Shown here: positions 37,507-47,143 of the stretch, piece after piece
How positions within the stretch are numbered: position 1 is the first letter of the stretch
Layout of the letters: each line of letters begins with the position of its first letter
Origin: Magnetospirillum sp.
GTDB lineage: Bacteria > Pseudomonadota > Alphaproteobacteria > Rhodospirillales > Magnetospirillaceae
DNA length: 64,000 nucleotides
Assembly (NCBI GenBank): GCA_024707145.1
Contig: JANQAI010000015.1
Span: forward strand, 1 to 64,000
Reading direction: 5' to 3'
Position numbers and translations under genes: made by a program
Notes under the pieces: generated by a model
What the model was told of the DNA's origin: nothing
The model's database searches: none
What the model saw: only the letters and a program-made list of their open reading frames with translations

Positions 37507-39900
37507 AATTCACTCTCTCGTGGCTGAAGCAGCATCTGGACACCGATGCCTCCCTGGCCGAGATCGAGGCGCGGCTGACCATGCTGGGCCTGGAAGTGGA
37601 GGGCGTCGAGGATCCGGCCAAGGACCTGGGCGGCTTCATCGTCGCCGAGGTGCTGGAGGCCGAGAAGCATCCCAACGCCGACCGCCTGCGGGTGTGCAAG
37701 GTCAATACCGGCACCGGCGTCATCCAGGTGGTGTGCGGCGCTCCCAACGCCCGCGCCGGCATCAAGGTGATCCTGGCCCAGCCCGGCACCTATATCCCCG
37801 TCACCGGCGAGGCCTTGAAGAAGGGCAACGTCCGCGGCGTCGAAAGCCAGGGCATGATGTGCTCGTGGCGCGAGTTGAAGCTGGGCGAGGAGCATGACGG
37901 CATCGCCGAACTGGATGCCGGCCTGACCGTCGGCGCCAAGCTGGTGGAAGTGATGAGCTTCGATCCCATGATCGAGATCAGCATCACCCCCAACCGCGCC
38001 GACTGCCTGGGCGTGCGCGGCGTGGCGCGCGACCTGGCCGCCTCGGGCCTGGGCACGCTGAAGCCGCTGGACGCCACCCCGGTCAAGGGCGGCTTCAAGA
38101 GCCCCATCGGCGTGAAGCTGGAATTCTCCCCCGACGCCGCCTCGGCCTGCCCGTACTTCGCCGGCCGCCTGATCCGTGGCGTCAAGAACGGCGAAAGCCC
38201 GGCCTGGCTGAAGGACCGCCTGACCGCCATCGGCCTGCGCCCCATTTCGGCGCTGGTGGACATCACCAATTACGTCACCTACGACCTTGCCCGCCCGCTG
38301 CACGTCTTCGACGCGGCCAAGGTCAAGGGCGACGTCCGCGCCCGCCTGGCCCGGGACGGCGAGACGCTGCTGGCGCTCAACGGCAAGGAATACACTCTGG
38401 ATTCGTCCATGACGGTGATCGCCGACGAGGCGGGCGCCGAAGCCATCGCCGGCATCATGGGCGGCGAGCATTCCGGCTGTACCGAGGCCACCACCGAGGT
38501 GTTCCTGGAAGTGGCTTATTTCGACCCCATCCGCACCGCCGCCACCGGACGCAAGCTGGACATCCTGTCGGACGCCCGCTTCCGCTTCGAACGCGGCGTG
38601 GACCCGGCCTTCATCGTGCCGGCGGCCGAGATCGCCACCCGCATGATCCTGGAGCTGTGCGGCGGCGAGGCCTCGGACCTGGTCGTGGCGGGCGAGGAGC
38701 CCGATTGGCGCACCTCCATCGTGCTGCGCCCCGAGCGCGTGGCCGAGCCTGGGCGGCGTCGAGGTCGCCACCGCCAAGCAGGAGGGCATCCTGCGCGGTC
38801 TCGGCTGCACCGTGTCCGAGCATGACAGCGGGCTGCTGGTGGTACCGCCGTCGTGGCGCGGCGACGTCTCGGCCGAGCACGATCTGGTGGAGGAGGTCAT
38901 CCGCATCAACGGTTATGACGAACTGCCCACCGTGCCGCTGCCCCGGCCCAGCATGCCCAAGCCGCTGCTGACCCCCGGCCAGCGCCGCGCCTCGTGGGTG
39001 CGCCGCCAACTGGCCGCCCGCGGTCTGGTGGAGACGGTGACCTGGTCGTTCCTGCCCTCGGCCACCGCCAAGCTGTTCGGCGGCGGCGCGTCCGAGATGC
39101 ATCTGGCCAATCCCATTTCGTCGGACCTGGACGCCATGCGCCCCAGCGTGCTGCCCAATCTGGTCAGCGCCGCCGGCCGCAACGCCGATCGTGGCTTCAA
39201 GGATCTGGGCCTGTTCGAGATCGGTCCGCAATTCGACGGTCCCGAGCCGGGCCAGCAGCGGCAGGTCGCCGCCGGCATTCGTGCCGGCCGTGCCGTGCCG
39301 CGCCACTGGAAGGAATTGACCCGGCTGGTGGACGTGTTCGACGCCAAGGCCGATCTGCTGGCCGCCATCGCCGCCGCCGGCGCCAACCCGGATTCGTTCC
39401 AGGTGGTGGCCGGGGCGCCGGGCTGGTACCACCCCGGCCGTTCGGGCACGCTGAAGCTGGGCAACAAGCCGGTAGCCCATTTCGGCGAGCTGCATCCCGG
39501 CACCCTAGGCGCGCTGGACGTCAAGGGCCCGGTGGTGGCGTTCGAGCTGTTCCTGGAAGCCCTGCCCCCGCAGAAGGCCAAGGCCACCAAGGCCAAGCCG
39601 GCGCTGAAGCTGTCGCCGTTCCAGCCGCTGGAACGCGACTTCGCCTTCGTGCTGGACGCCACGGTGTCGGCCGACCAAGTGGTGCGCGCGGCCAGGAACG
39701 CGGATAAGGCGCTGGTGGCCGACGTGGCCGTGTTCGACCTGTACGAGGGCCCCAACGTGGGCGAGGGCAAGAAGTCCATCGCCATCACCGCCGCCCTGCA
39801 GCCCACCGAGAAGACCCTCACCGACGAGGAGATCGAGGCGGTGGGCAAGAAGATCGTCGACGCGGTGGTCAAGGCCACCGGCGGCGTGCTGCGGTCGTAG
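37503..39900 (+). CDS. pheT: Phenylalanine--tRNA ligase beta subunit (frame broken at 38745-38752)
   Basis: About 798 residues after correction. The N-terminal MKFTLSWLKQHL, tRNA-binding domain (about 40-150: EVLEAEKHPNADRLRVCKVN), B3/B4 editing region, B5 and the catalytic-like core are all present, with an FDX-ACB anticodon-binding domain at the end (SPFQPLERDFAFVLD, KKSIAITAALQPTEKTLTDEEIE). At GAGCCTGG the frame shifts by +1; removing one C gives RPERVAE-LGGVEVATAKQ. PheT is essential, so the break is most likely in the sequence rather than the organism. Confidence 0.93.
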
Positions 39901-39934
39901 TCGTTTTGTCCTGACGGCCTTCCTTGCCCTCTCC

Positions 39935-39992
39935 GTCATGCCCGGACTTGATCCGGGCATCCATGGATCGCCGGGTCAAGCCCGGCGATGAC
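39935..39992. repeat. Dispersed double-hairpin repeat, copy C (no spacer)
   Basis: The shortest copy, 58 bases. The left half-site GTCATGCCCGGACTTGATCC and right half-site GGGTCAAGCCCGGCGATGAC meet at a CCATGG centre, showing that the longer spacers of copies A, B, D and E are optional inserts. Confidence 0.8.
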
Positions 39993-40027
39993 GGGAAGGA
40001 AGGCCGTTTTCTTTCGGGATTCCTGTC

Positions 40028-40612
40028 ATGCCCACCATCCTGCTGGTCCGCCATGGCGAGACCCATTGGAACCGTCAGAAGCGCATCCAGGGTCACGGCG
40101 ATTCGCCGCTGACGCTGAAGGGCATCGAGCAGGCCAAGGCCTATGGCCGCACCATGGCCGGACTGATCGGCGACCCGGCGCAATGGCGTCTGGTGTCCAG
40201 CCCGCTGCCGCGCTGCGTGCAGACCGCCGCCATCCTGTCCGAGGTGGTGGGGCTGGATTTCGCTGGCATCGAGCTGGATGCCCGCCTGAAGGAGATTTCC
40301 ACCGGCCACTGGTCGGGCCGCCTGAAGGCCGAGATGCAGCCCGAGGAATTGTCTGGCGAGGGGGTGAATTCGTGGTTCTTCCGCTGCCCCGGCGGTGAAA
40401 CCTATGAGCATCTGGCGACCCGGCTGTCGTCCTGGCTGGCCGATCGCCGCCCAGGCGAGAAGCTGGTGGTGATCAGCCACGGCATCGCCGGCCGGGTGCT
40501 GCGCGGCCTGCATGCCGGGCTGGAGGGCGACCGGGCCCTTGCCGGCGACAGTCCCCAGAACGCGGTGTTCCGTCTGCAGCCCGGCTTGACCGAACGCTTC
40601 GAGTGCAATTAA
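40028..40612 (+). CDS. Histidine phosphatase family protein (phosphoglycerate mutase-like)
   Basis: A 194-residue protein with the RHG motif LLVRHGETHWNRQKRIQGHGD, whose His is the phospho-acceptor. SSPLPRCVQTAAIL and LKEISTGHWSGR supply further active-site Arg and Glu, and VVISHGIAGRVLRGL supplies the second His. It could be a phosphoserine phosphatase, alpha-ribazole phosphatase or a broader phosphatase. The neighbours do not decide this. Confidence 0.88.
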   Translation: MPTILLVRHGETHWNRQKRIQGHGDSPLTLKGIEQAKAYGRTMAGLIGDPAQWRLVSSPLPRCVQTAAILSEVVGLDFAGIELDARLKEISTGHWSGRLKAEMQPEELSGEGVNSWFFRCPGGETYEHLATRLSSWLADRRPGEKLVVISHGIAGRVLRGLHAGLEGDRALAGDSPQNAVFRLQPGLTERFECN

Positions 40613-40700
40613 TTAAAATTTGTTCTAAATTTCCAGCAAGTCATTGCGTGTGCGGTCCCCTGGTCGTAGCATTTTTCCAGGGGCGCCTTCGGGGGGTGCG

Positions 40701-41458
40701 ATGTCTCTGATCAGATTGGCGGTCGTCGCCGTCCTGAGCCTCTGGGTGCTGGCCGGCAGTGTGCAGGCGGCGCAGCGCGAACTGGTGGTGGGGGTCGAGG
40801 AACTCGACTATTATCCCGTCTATGCGGTGCGCCAGGGCGAATACGTGGGGGCCGCCCGGGAAATCCTCGACGCCTTCGCGCAGGCCGAGGGCTATACGGT
40901 GGTCTACAAGCCGTTGCCCATCAAGCGGCTGTTCGCCGAACTGCTGTCCGGCGGCATCGATATGAAGTTCCCCGACAATCCCTATTGGGCGTCCGACCTC
41001 AAGCAGGGCCGCGCGCTGGTCTACTCCCAGCCGGTGATCCGCTACATCGACGGCGTGCTGGTGCGGCCGGACTCTCTCGGCAAGGGCGTCGATGGTATCC
41101 GCGCGCTCGGTACCGTGTCGGGCTTCACCCCCTTCGCCTGGATGGACAGGATTCGCAGCGGCAAGGTGCAGGTGAAGGAGATCCGCGCATGGACCTGCTG
41201 TTGAAGCAGGTGGCGATGGAGCGTATCGACGGCGCCTACGCCTCGGTGGCTGTGGCCAATTATTATCTGGATGCGGTGCTGGGGTCGCCGGGCGCTCTGC
41301 GTTTTGACCCCAGCCTGCCCCATTCGCGCGACCATTACATGCTGTCCACCGTCAGCCATCCCAAGGTGGTGGCCGAGTTCGACGCCTGGATGGCGGCCAA
41401 TCAGCCCTTGATCAAAACCATCAAGGAGCGGACGGGCGCCGAAAAGGGCCTGAACTGA
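40701..41458 (+). CDS. Periplasmic substrate-binding protein, family 3-like (frame broken near 41187)
   Basis: Signal peptide (MSLIRLAVVAVLSLWVLAGSV, cut after VQA) followed by VVGVEELDYYPVYAVRQGEYVGAAREILDAF and PLPIKRLFAELLSGGIDMKFPD, a solute-binding fold. After KEIRA the frame stops. Adding one base near GCGCATGG restores MDLLLKQVAMERIDGAYAS... to the stop at 41458. It resembles the binding protein at 12041. No permease nearby. An AT-rich promoter-like stretch lies at about 40610-40640. Confidence 0.75.
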
Positions 41459-41462
41459 CGGG

Positions 41463-41906
41463 TCAGCGCGGCAGCGCCACCAGCTGGAACCAATAGGAAT
41501 CCAGGGTGCGGACCACCTCCACCAACCCGTCGAAGGTCACCGGCTTGCTGACGAACGAGTTGGCGCCGAGGTCGTAGGAGCGCAGCACGTCCTCCTCGGC
41601 CTTCGAGGTGGTCAGGATCACCACCGGGATGCGGCGCAGGTCGGGGTCGGCCTTGATCTGGGCCAGGGCGGTGCGGCCGTCCATGCCGGGCATGTTCAGG
41701 TCCAGCAGGATCAGGCCGGGACGGGGCGAGGTGGCGGGGTCGGCATAGGGGCCGCGCCGGTTCAGGTAGTCCAGCAGCTCCCGTCCGTCCGAGACGTGGC
41801 GGAAATCGTTCTTGAGATGGCATTCCTCCAGCGCCTTCTGGGTCAGCCGGACATCGGCCGGATCGTCGTCGGCCATGAGAATGACGATGGCGCCGTTGCT
41901 GCTCAT
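41463..41906 (-). CDS. Stand-alone response regulator (Rcp1-like)
   Basis: A 147-residue single receiver domain. Acidic pocket ADDDPADVRL, phospho-Asp in LILLDLNMPGMDG, Thr in VVILTTSKAEEDV and Lys in SFVSKPVTFDG. The DPADVRLTQKAL pattern and the long loop before the phospho-Asp match receivers working with bacteriophytochrome-type kinases. It has no output domain, so it is a phosphate shuttle or a target of protein binding. Its stop is 4 bases from the convergent binding-protein stop. Confidence 0.93.
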   Translation of the reverse strand: MSSNGAIVILMADDDPADVRLTQKALEECHLKNDFRHVSDGRELLDYLNRRGPYADPATSPRPGLILLDLNMPGMDGRTALAQIKADPDLRRIPVVILTTSKAEEDVLRSYDLGANSFVSKPVTFDGLVEVVRTLDSYWFQLVALPR

Positions 41907-42050
41907 AGCGGATCCTTAGCGCGGAAAGCCTTATCCGCATAGTGGTACGACAGGTGGCCGGGTCAAGTCCACGCCCGTTTGACAGCCGAAACGGATGTGA
42001 CGGGGCAGAGGCCGCTCGCCGCGACCGCCGCCAGCGTGTATAAGCCCGCC

Positions 42051-43421
42051 ATGTTCCACGCATCCCCGTCCTGGCGCGACGAGGTGAAGGCCACCCTCTC
42101 GTTGGGCTGGCCGCTCATCCTCACCAATCTGGCGCAGATCGCCATCGGCACCACCGACACCCTGATGATGGGCTGGCTGGGGCCGCACGACCTAGCGGCC
42201 GGGGCGCTCGGCGGCAACCTGTTCTTTGCCATGCTCATTCCCGGCTTCGGCTTGGCCATGGCTACTTCGCCGCTGCTGGCCCAGACGCTGGGGCGTCGGC
42301 GCCACGCCGTGCGCGAGTGCCGCCGCTTGACCCGGCAGGGCCTGTGGGTGACGGCCCTTTATGTCGCCCTGTGCTGGCTGGTGCTGTGGCAAGCCGAGGC
42401 CCTGCTGCTTCTTCTCGGGCAGGAGCCTGCGCTGGCCCGTGCCGCCGCCGCCTATGTCCACAGCCTGCAATGGAGCTTGCTGCCGGCGCTGTGGATGGTG
42501 GTGCTGCGCTCGTTCATCTCGGCGCTCGAGCGTCCGCGCGCCGCCATGGTGGTGACCTGGGTGGCGGTGCTGGTGCATGTGGGCTCGAACTGGCTGCTGA
42601 TGTTCGGCCATTGGGGCGCGCCCCGCCTGGGCGTGGTCGGCGCCGGAGTGTCCTCCTCCCTATCTTACACCTTCATGGCGCTGGCGCTGGCGGTCTTCGT
42701 GTATAGCGACCGCACCTTCCGCCGCTATCACATCCTCGGCAACTGGTGGCGCGCCGACTGGCCCAAGTTCCGGGAATTGCTGCGCATCGGCGTCCCCATG
42801 GCGCTGACCATGGCGTTCGAGGTCACTGGCTTCAACGTCGCCGCCTTCCTGATGGGACTGATCTCCGCCGATGCCCTGGCCGCCCATGCCATCGCCCTGC
42901 AGGTGGCCTCGGTGACCTTCATGGTGCCGCTGGGCATCGGCCATGCCGCCACCGTGCGCGTCGGCCTGGCCGCCGGGGCCGCCGACGCGGAGGGCGTGCG
43001 CCGGGCCGGCTGGGTGGCGCTGGCGGTGGGCGTCGGCTTCATGGCGGTGATGGCGGTGCTGCTGCTGGCCCTGCCCGGTCCCATCGTTCACCTCTTCCTC
43101 GATCCGGCCAGGCCGGATACCGCCGAAGCCGCCCGGCTGGCGGTGAGCTTCCTGGCCATCGCCGGCATGTTCCAGGTGGTGGACGGCGCCCAGGTAGTGG
43201 GGGCGGGCTGCCTGCGCGGCCTCAAGGATACCCGGGTGCCCATGCTGTTCGCCGGTCTGGGTTATTGGCTGATCGGCATTCCGTTGGGCGCCGCCCTGGC
43301 CTTCTGGCTGGGGCTGGCCGGCCAGGGCATCTGGATCGCCCTGGCGGCGGGCCTGGGCATCGTCGCCGCCCTGATGGTGGGGCGGTGGGGCTGGCGGCGG
43401 GAATTGGGGCTGGTGGGCTAA
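42051..43421 (+). CDS. MATE family multidrug efflux transporter
   Basis: A 456-residue protein with 12 TM segments in two homologous halves. It begins with LSLGWPLILTNLAQIAIGTTDTLMMG and ends in a short basic tail. This fits NorM-type Na+ or H+ coupled export of cationic compounds. The second half repeats the pattern at LRIGVPMALTMAFEVTGF. ATG 42051 is chosen as the start of the conserved N-terminus; its 3' end overlaps the small lipoprotein gene on the other strand by 4 bases. Confidence 0.92.
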   Translation: MFHASPSWRDEVKATLSLGWPLILTNLAQIAIGTTDTLMMGWLGPHDLAAGALGGNLFFAMLIPGFGLAMATSPLLAQTLGRRRHAVRECRRLTRQGLWVTALYVALCWLVLWQAEALLLLLGQEPALARAAAAYVHSLQWSLLPALWMVVLRSFISALERPRAAMVVTWVAVLVHVGSNWLLMFGHWGAPRLGVVGAGVSSSLSYTFMALALAVFVYSDRTFRRYHILGNWWRADWPKFRELLRIGVPMALTMAFEVTGFNVAAFLMGLISADALAAHAIALQVASVTFMVPLGIGHAATVRVGLAAGAADAEGVRRAGWVALAVGVGFMAVMAVLLLALPGPIVHLFLDPARPDTAEAARLAVSFLAIAGMFQVVDGAQVVGAGCLRGLKDTRVPMLFAGLGYWLIGIPLGAALAFWLGLAGQGIWIALAAGLGIVAALMVGRWGWRRELGLVG

Positions 43422-43555
43422 CGCTCCTCTTGCACGTCGCAATTAGCTGTGTTGCGGCACCAGCCTTTCATCGCCTGGGCCGTCGACGTCCTGAATTCCT
43501 CGCCGGTGCACCCGACCAGCAGGGCAAGAGCGAGGAGGAGGGACGGCCGCCACAT
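43418..43555 (-). CDS. Tiny lipoprotein (entericidin-like size)
   Basis: A 45-residue protein, MWRPSLLLALALLVGCTGEE... ending VQEER. The lipobox LVGC (Cys16) and short hydrophobic core are clear; the mature 30 residues hold two more Cys (WCRN, NCDV) that could form a disulfide. It resembles entericidins in size and export only. The ATG is 2 bases after the TGA of the dienelactone hydrolase gene, so the two are probably co-translated. Confidence 0.65.
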   Translation of the reverse strand: MWRPSLLLALALLVGCTGEEFRTSTAQAMKGWCRNTANCDVQEER

Positions 43556-43557
43556 GC

Positions 43558-44418
43558 TCAAGCGACCCCGTGGGCCTTGAACCATGCCAGCATGCGCGCC
43601 CAGCCGTCCTTGGCCGGCTGCTCGCGGTAGCTGGGGCGGTAATCGGCGTGGAAGGCGTGCGGCGCGCCCTCGTAGACGATGATCTCACTGGGCGGGCCGG
43701 CCGTCTTCAGGGCGGCGCGCATGCGCTCGACGCTGTCCTGCGAGATGCCCTGGTCGGCACCGCCATAAAGGCCCAGGACCGGCGCCTTCAGGTCGCCCGC
43801 CACGTCGATGGGATGGCGCGGGGTATTGGCGCCGGCGTCGCCCGTCAGCCGGCCATACCACGCCACCGCCGCCTTGAGCGCCGGGTTGTGGGCGGCGTAC
43901 AGCCAGGCGATGCGGCCGCCCCAGCAGAAGCCGGTGATGGCGAGGCGGTTGGCATCGCCGCCGGCGCTCTTCACCGCCCAGGCGGCGGTGGCATCCAGGT
44001 CGGCCAACACCTGCTCGTCGGGCACCTTGGCGACGATGGTCTGCATCAGGGTGGGGATGTCGGCGATGGCGCTGGGATCGCCCTGGCGCACATAGAGTTC
44101 CGGCGCCACCGCCACATAGCCCTGCTTGGCCAAGCGGCGGCAGATGTCGCGGATGTATTCGTGGACGCCGAAGATCTCCTGCACCACCAGCACCACCGGG
44201 GCGGCGGCGGCGGCTTTCGGCCGGGCGGCATAGGCGGGCAGGTCGCGGTCGCGGGCGGGAATCAGGACAGGGCCGGCGTCCAGCCCGGCGCTGTCGGTGG
44301 CGATGGCCTGGGCGGTGGCCGGGCCGGCGGCCAGGGCGAAGCCGGTGGCCGCCAGCGCCGTTCCCATGAAGGCGCGGCGCGACGGATGGTGCAGCAGGCT
44401 GGCGATGTCGTCCTTCAT
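43558..44418 (-). CDS. Exported dienelactone hydrolase family protein
   Basis: A 286-residue alpha/beta hydrolase. A twin-arginine-type leader (HHPSRRAFMGTALAATGFALA) suggests Tat export. The catalytic Cys is in ITGFCWGGRIAW, the Asp in LGLYGGADQGI, the His in EGAPHAFHADYR, and the Glu in VQEIFGVHEYIRDI. Dienelactone hydrolases open cis-dienelactone in chlorocatechol breakdown, but exported relatives have broad ester or lactone activity. Followed by the tiny lipoprotein gene. Confidence 0.9.
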   Translation of the reverse strand: MKDDIASLLHHPSRRAFMGTALAATGFALAAGPATAQAIATDSAGLDAGPVLIPARDRDLPAYAARPKAAAAAPVVLVVQEIFGVHEYIRDICRRLAKQGYVAVAPELYVRQGDPSAIADIPTLMQTIVAKVPDEQVLADLDATAAWAVKSAGGDANRLAITGFCWGGRIAWLYAAHNPALKAAVAWYGRLTGDAGANTPRHPIDVAGDLKAPVLGLYGGADQGISQDSVERMRAALKTAGPPSEIIVYEGAPHAFHADYRPSYREQPAKDGWARMLAWFKAHGVA

Positions 44419-44473
44419 GGCGCAGTCCTTTCGGTGGTGGACGCTTCCTTCTACCACCGGCCGGCGCCGCCGG

Positions 44474-44680
44474 TCATTCTGCCGCTTGGATGGGGTGGGT
44501 GCGCTCGCACCACTGGCCGCAGACGAAATCCGCCTGGGTCCAGGTGGGCTGGCGCGGATCGTGCCCGGCCAGCAGGCCCTGAAGGTATCCCCGGCAGCGG
44601 CCCGAGGCCTGGCCGCCGCGCTCGCCGCGCGGGGACCAGAAGACGCAGGTGGCGCAGCTGCGGGGGGCTGGGATGGTCAT
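44474..44680 (-). CDS. Small cysteine-rich protein
   Basis: About 68 residues with cysteines spaced as a possible metal site: CATCVFW, GRCRGY, FVCGQWCER. The pattern (CxxCxFW, CR, CGxW) resembles short proteins of unknown function in proteobacteria and phages. The ATG at 44680 is one of two in-frame choices. Function unknown; it may bind zinc or an Fe-S cluster. Confidence 0.55.
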   Translation of the reverse strand: MTIPAPRSCATCVFWSPRGERGGQASGRCRGYLQGLLAGHDPRQPTWTQADFVCGQWCERTHPIQAAE

Positions 44681-44823
44681 GCTCGTCGGGGTCCAGGGAA
44701 GAACGGCGCGCACTATGGACCGCCGGCCGTGAGGGAGTCTCAAACGGGAGGTGAACACGCGGTAACGGCATAAAAAAGGGGCATGTCAGCAGGAGCTGCG
44801 GGTAATCCACCCGTTTGGTTTAC

Positions 44824-44917
44824 GTCATGGCCGGGCCTGACCCGGCCATCCACGCGCGTCCATCGGCAACGTGCCGGACGGCACCGCGTGGATGCGCGGA
44901 TCAAGTCCGCGCATGAC
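44824..44917. repeat. Dispersed double-hairpin repeat, copy D
   Basis: Left half GTCATGGCCGGGCCTGACCC, right half GGATCAAGTCCGCGCATGAC, spacer about 30 bases. It occupies most of the 334-base gene-free stretch 44681-45014; the rest shows nothing recognisable. Confidence 0.8.
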
Positions 44918-45014
44918 GGCTGTTGTTGGTGGTCAAAAGCCCTCATGCTGCCAGGCATGGCCGAGTCCGAGTGCCTCCCAACAGCCTGCGCATACATACC
45001 CTAAAAAAGTGGAT

Positions 45015-45530
45015 TCAGCCGCCCTTCAGCGCGCCCATCAGGGTGATGTCGACGCGCCGTCCGCCCAGGAAGGCGGCCTGGCGCAACACCCCCTCCACGG
45101 CGAAGCCGGCCCCCTGGTAGCAGCGTATGGCGGCCTGGTTGTCGCCGTAGATGCGCAGGGTCACCCGCTCCAGCGCCAGGGCGTCCCAGCAATAGCCGAG
45201 CCCCAGACGCATGGCGTCGCGCCCCAGGCCTTGGCCGCGCTCTTCGGGGGCGCCGATGGTCACCCCCATCTCGGCCGAGCGGAACACCGCGTGGATGGCC
45301 ATGATGGAGAGATAGCCGCACGGCCGCGTCTCGCCCAGCCGCCGCACGGCGAAGGTGATCCGCCCCGGGTCCTTGCCCACCGCCTGGAACCAGTTGGCGA
45401 AATCCATGCCGTCGGTGGGCCGCCAGGCGCCGTTGCTGGCGGTGATGACCGGGTCGTTCATCCACTTGAAGAGGAAGGGGCCGTCCGACTGGATGAGCGG
45501 CCCCAGCATCACCTTGTCGCCCTGTCGCAT
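45015..45530 (-). CDS. GNAT family N-acetyltransferase (RimJ/RimL-like)
   Basis: A 171-residue GNAT. AGGAGG lies 6 bases before the ATG at 45530, fixing the start. The acetyl-CoA loop is in GAPEERGQGLGRDAMRLG, and RIYGDNQAAIRCYQGAGFAVEG is the usual C-terminal part. The N-terminal half (MRQGDKVMLGPLIQSDG, FLFKWMND) resembles RimJ/RimL-type or sugar-amine acetyltransferases. Substrate unknown. Confidence 0.88.
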   Translation of the reverse strand: MRQGDKVMLGPLIQSDGPFLFKWMNDPVITASNGAWRPTDGMDFANWFQAVGKDPGRITFAVRRLGETRPCGYLSIMAIHAVFRSAEMGVTIGAPEERGQGLGRDAMRLGLGYCWDALALERVTLRIYGDNQAAIRCYQGAGFAVEGVLRQAAFLGGRRVDITLMGALKGG

Positions 45531-45737
45531 GCGCACCTCCTGCGGCACCAACACGCGGGGAGCCGATTGGTGGTGCGGGGGATGCGTGCTACTCCGGGCG
45601 GGACCGACGGCCAACGGACCTCGTTGCTCGACCTGGCCGGGCCGAACTGAAGTGGAGCCTGCGCACCAAGGAGGCCGGCACTGTCCGAAGACTATGGTTG
45701 GCATGGGCGCTCCACGCCCTTGAGGATCTGATTCAGT

Positions 45738-46256
45738 TCATTCCGTCGTCCCGGTCCGCATCAGCTGAAACAGCTGGTCCCTGCCGAGGGCCTCATTTAG
45801 GCACCGGTAGGCGACATAGGGCAGCAGGACCAAGTAAAGGAGGAGCGCCGTGGCCAGCATCTCGGCCACCGTCCCGCCGCCGAAATCGGCGAAGGATTGG
45901 GCTAGGGTTTGGTGGTGGACCAGGCCTTCCAGCACTTTCTCGATCGCCGACAGTCCCACGAGCAGCAACAGCACGGCCGCCGAGCGCCAGAAAATGGCGA
46001 TGACCAGCGTCCGTGGCGCCGACCGTTCACCGATCCGCAGTTCCTCGCCGACCAGCAGGAATTTGGCAATGATCAGCGCCTTGACCGCGGCAAACCCGAA
46101 AAATGTCGCGTGGACGCCGACCCCTTGCAGCACTGCCGCCTTGTAAGCCAGGACGGCGGCGAAGCACACGTAGAGGTAGACGGCCACCGCAAAGTAGCGG
46201 AGGAACCCATGCTTGAGCCTCCGTCCGATGGACGCCGCGCGCATCACCCTCTCCAC
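45738..46256 (-). CDS. Small integral membrane protein
   Basis: A 172-residue hydrophobic protein with about four TM segments (near residues 20-42, 47-68, 83-103 and 132-153), and charged ends. No family recognised. Ala/Leu-rich segments and a conserved-looking KFLLVGEELRIGERSAPRT loop are the visible features. A Met four codons in (MRAAS) is an alternative start. Confidence 0.5.
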   Translation of the reverse strand: MERVMRAASIGRRLKHGFLRYFAVAVYLYVCFAAVLAYKAAVLQGVGVHATFFGFAAVKALIIAKFLLVGEELRIGERSAPRTLVIAIFWRSAAVLLLLVGLSAIEKVLEGLVHHQTLAQSFADFGGGTVAEMLATALLLYLVLLPYVAYRCLNEALGRDQLFQLMRTGTTE

Positions 46257-46500
46257 AACCGCACCAGATGATGACGGTCAACGCGGTGCCGAAGGGAAAC
46301 GTTCCCCGGGTTGCCTGGCGACGCCTCTCCTGCCAGCATGCCGATATGAACGTAGACAGTGACTCGCTCCCTCCCACAGGCTGGCGTGTGGTGGACGGCG
46401 GCGCAGCCGGCAGCCCCTTCGCGCAAGACCCATTTGCACAGGCGCATGTGCCTGCGTTCGCCTATAGCCGCGCCGCATTTGTGGGGTGGTTTGTGGGCTG

Positions 46501-46531
46501 AAACGAAAAGCCGCGCTCAACGGCGCGGCTT
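46501..46531 (-). terminator. Intrinsic terminator of tRNA-Ser
   Basis: On the minus strand, AAGCCGCGC, six-base loop, GCGCGGCTT then TTCGTTT follows the tRNA gene by 10 bases. A 9-bp perfect stem with a T-rich tail. Confidence 0.8.
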
Positions 46532-46541
46532 GTTCGGTCGG

Positions 46542-46632
46542 TGGCGGAGGGGGCGGGATTCGAACCCGCGATAGGCTTTTGACCTATACACACTTTCCAG
46601 GCGTGCGCCTTCGACCGCTCGGCCACCCCTCC
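46542..46632 (-). tRNA. tRNA-Ser (anticodon GGA)
   Basis: On the minus strand the acceptor stem GGAGGGG pairs with CCCCTCC, followed by discriminator G and an encoded CCA. The D-arm, anticodon loop CTGGAAA (GGA), a long variable arm (TATAGG...CCTATC) and T-loop TTCGAAT are all present. This is a class II tRNA that reads UCC/UCU codons. A terminator follows. Confidence 0.95.
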
Positions 46633-46827
46633 GTCCCGTCATCCCCTTCCGGGGCCGACGAAGCGCGGAAAATACACAAACGGGGGCGGTCCCGCAAGCC
46701 CGGTGTTGCGATGCCGTTTTGCATGCGACGCAACCGGGACGAGTCGGAAAAGCGTTGAAATTTATGCGGCTCAGGTGCAAACCTTACCAATCTAAGGGAA
46801 TAAACCGATTTCTGGCCGGAGTGGGGA

Positions 46828-47119
46828 ATGCTGTTCGGTCGTATGGTAGGGTGGATGCTGATCGGCCTGGCGGTCATCATGGCGTCCGCCGATGCGGTCA
46901 TGGCCTTGGGGCCGGCCGAGTATGCCGGGATCATCACCGCCGACGTGGTGACCCTGTTGACGGGGAGAGCCCGATCTGGGCGGTTCGGTGTCGCTGCTGG
47001 CCTCGGCCGAGGAATTGCTGCTCGACATGCCGGCCTGGATGGTCATGGGGCCGCTGGGCACCCTGATGCTGGTGGCTTGCCGCAAGCGCACCCGCCGCTA
47101 CCGTTTCCGCCGCGGCTGA
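46828..47119 (+). CDS. Small two-TM membrane protein (frame broken at 46962-46965)
   Basis: About 96 residues when the frame is repaired. TM1 is in MVGWMLIGLAVIMASADAVM, and a second hydrophobic segment is MPAWMVMGPLGTLMLVAC, ending CRKRTRRYRFRRG. Removing one G from the GGGG at 46962-46965 joins VVTLLTG to EPDLGGSVSLLASAEELL. A hydrophobic N-terminus, acidic middle and Arg-rich tail suggest an inner-membrane protein with cytoplasmic tail. Function unknown. A terminator follows. Confidence 0.6.
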
Positions 47120-47143
47120 TTTCCAGCCCGCCCGCGCGAAGGA

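Noticed and set aside
38745..38752. Programmed ribosomal frameshifting in pheT and the other broken genes
   Set aside because: There is no slippery heptamer or stimulatory structure in common. The genes are unrelated and normally continuous. A repeated sequence error is simpler.
40701..41458. A complete amino-acid ABC transporter
   Set aside because: Only the binding protein is present, at both 12041 and 40701. No permease or ATPase gene is adjacent.
46346..46501. A 51-codon plus-strand frame (MNVDSDSLPPTGWRV...)
   Set aside because: No family resemblance and no good ribosome site. It ends against the tRNA terminator. Possibly real, but not supported enough to annotate.
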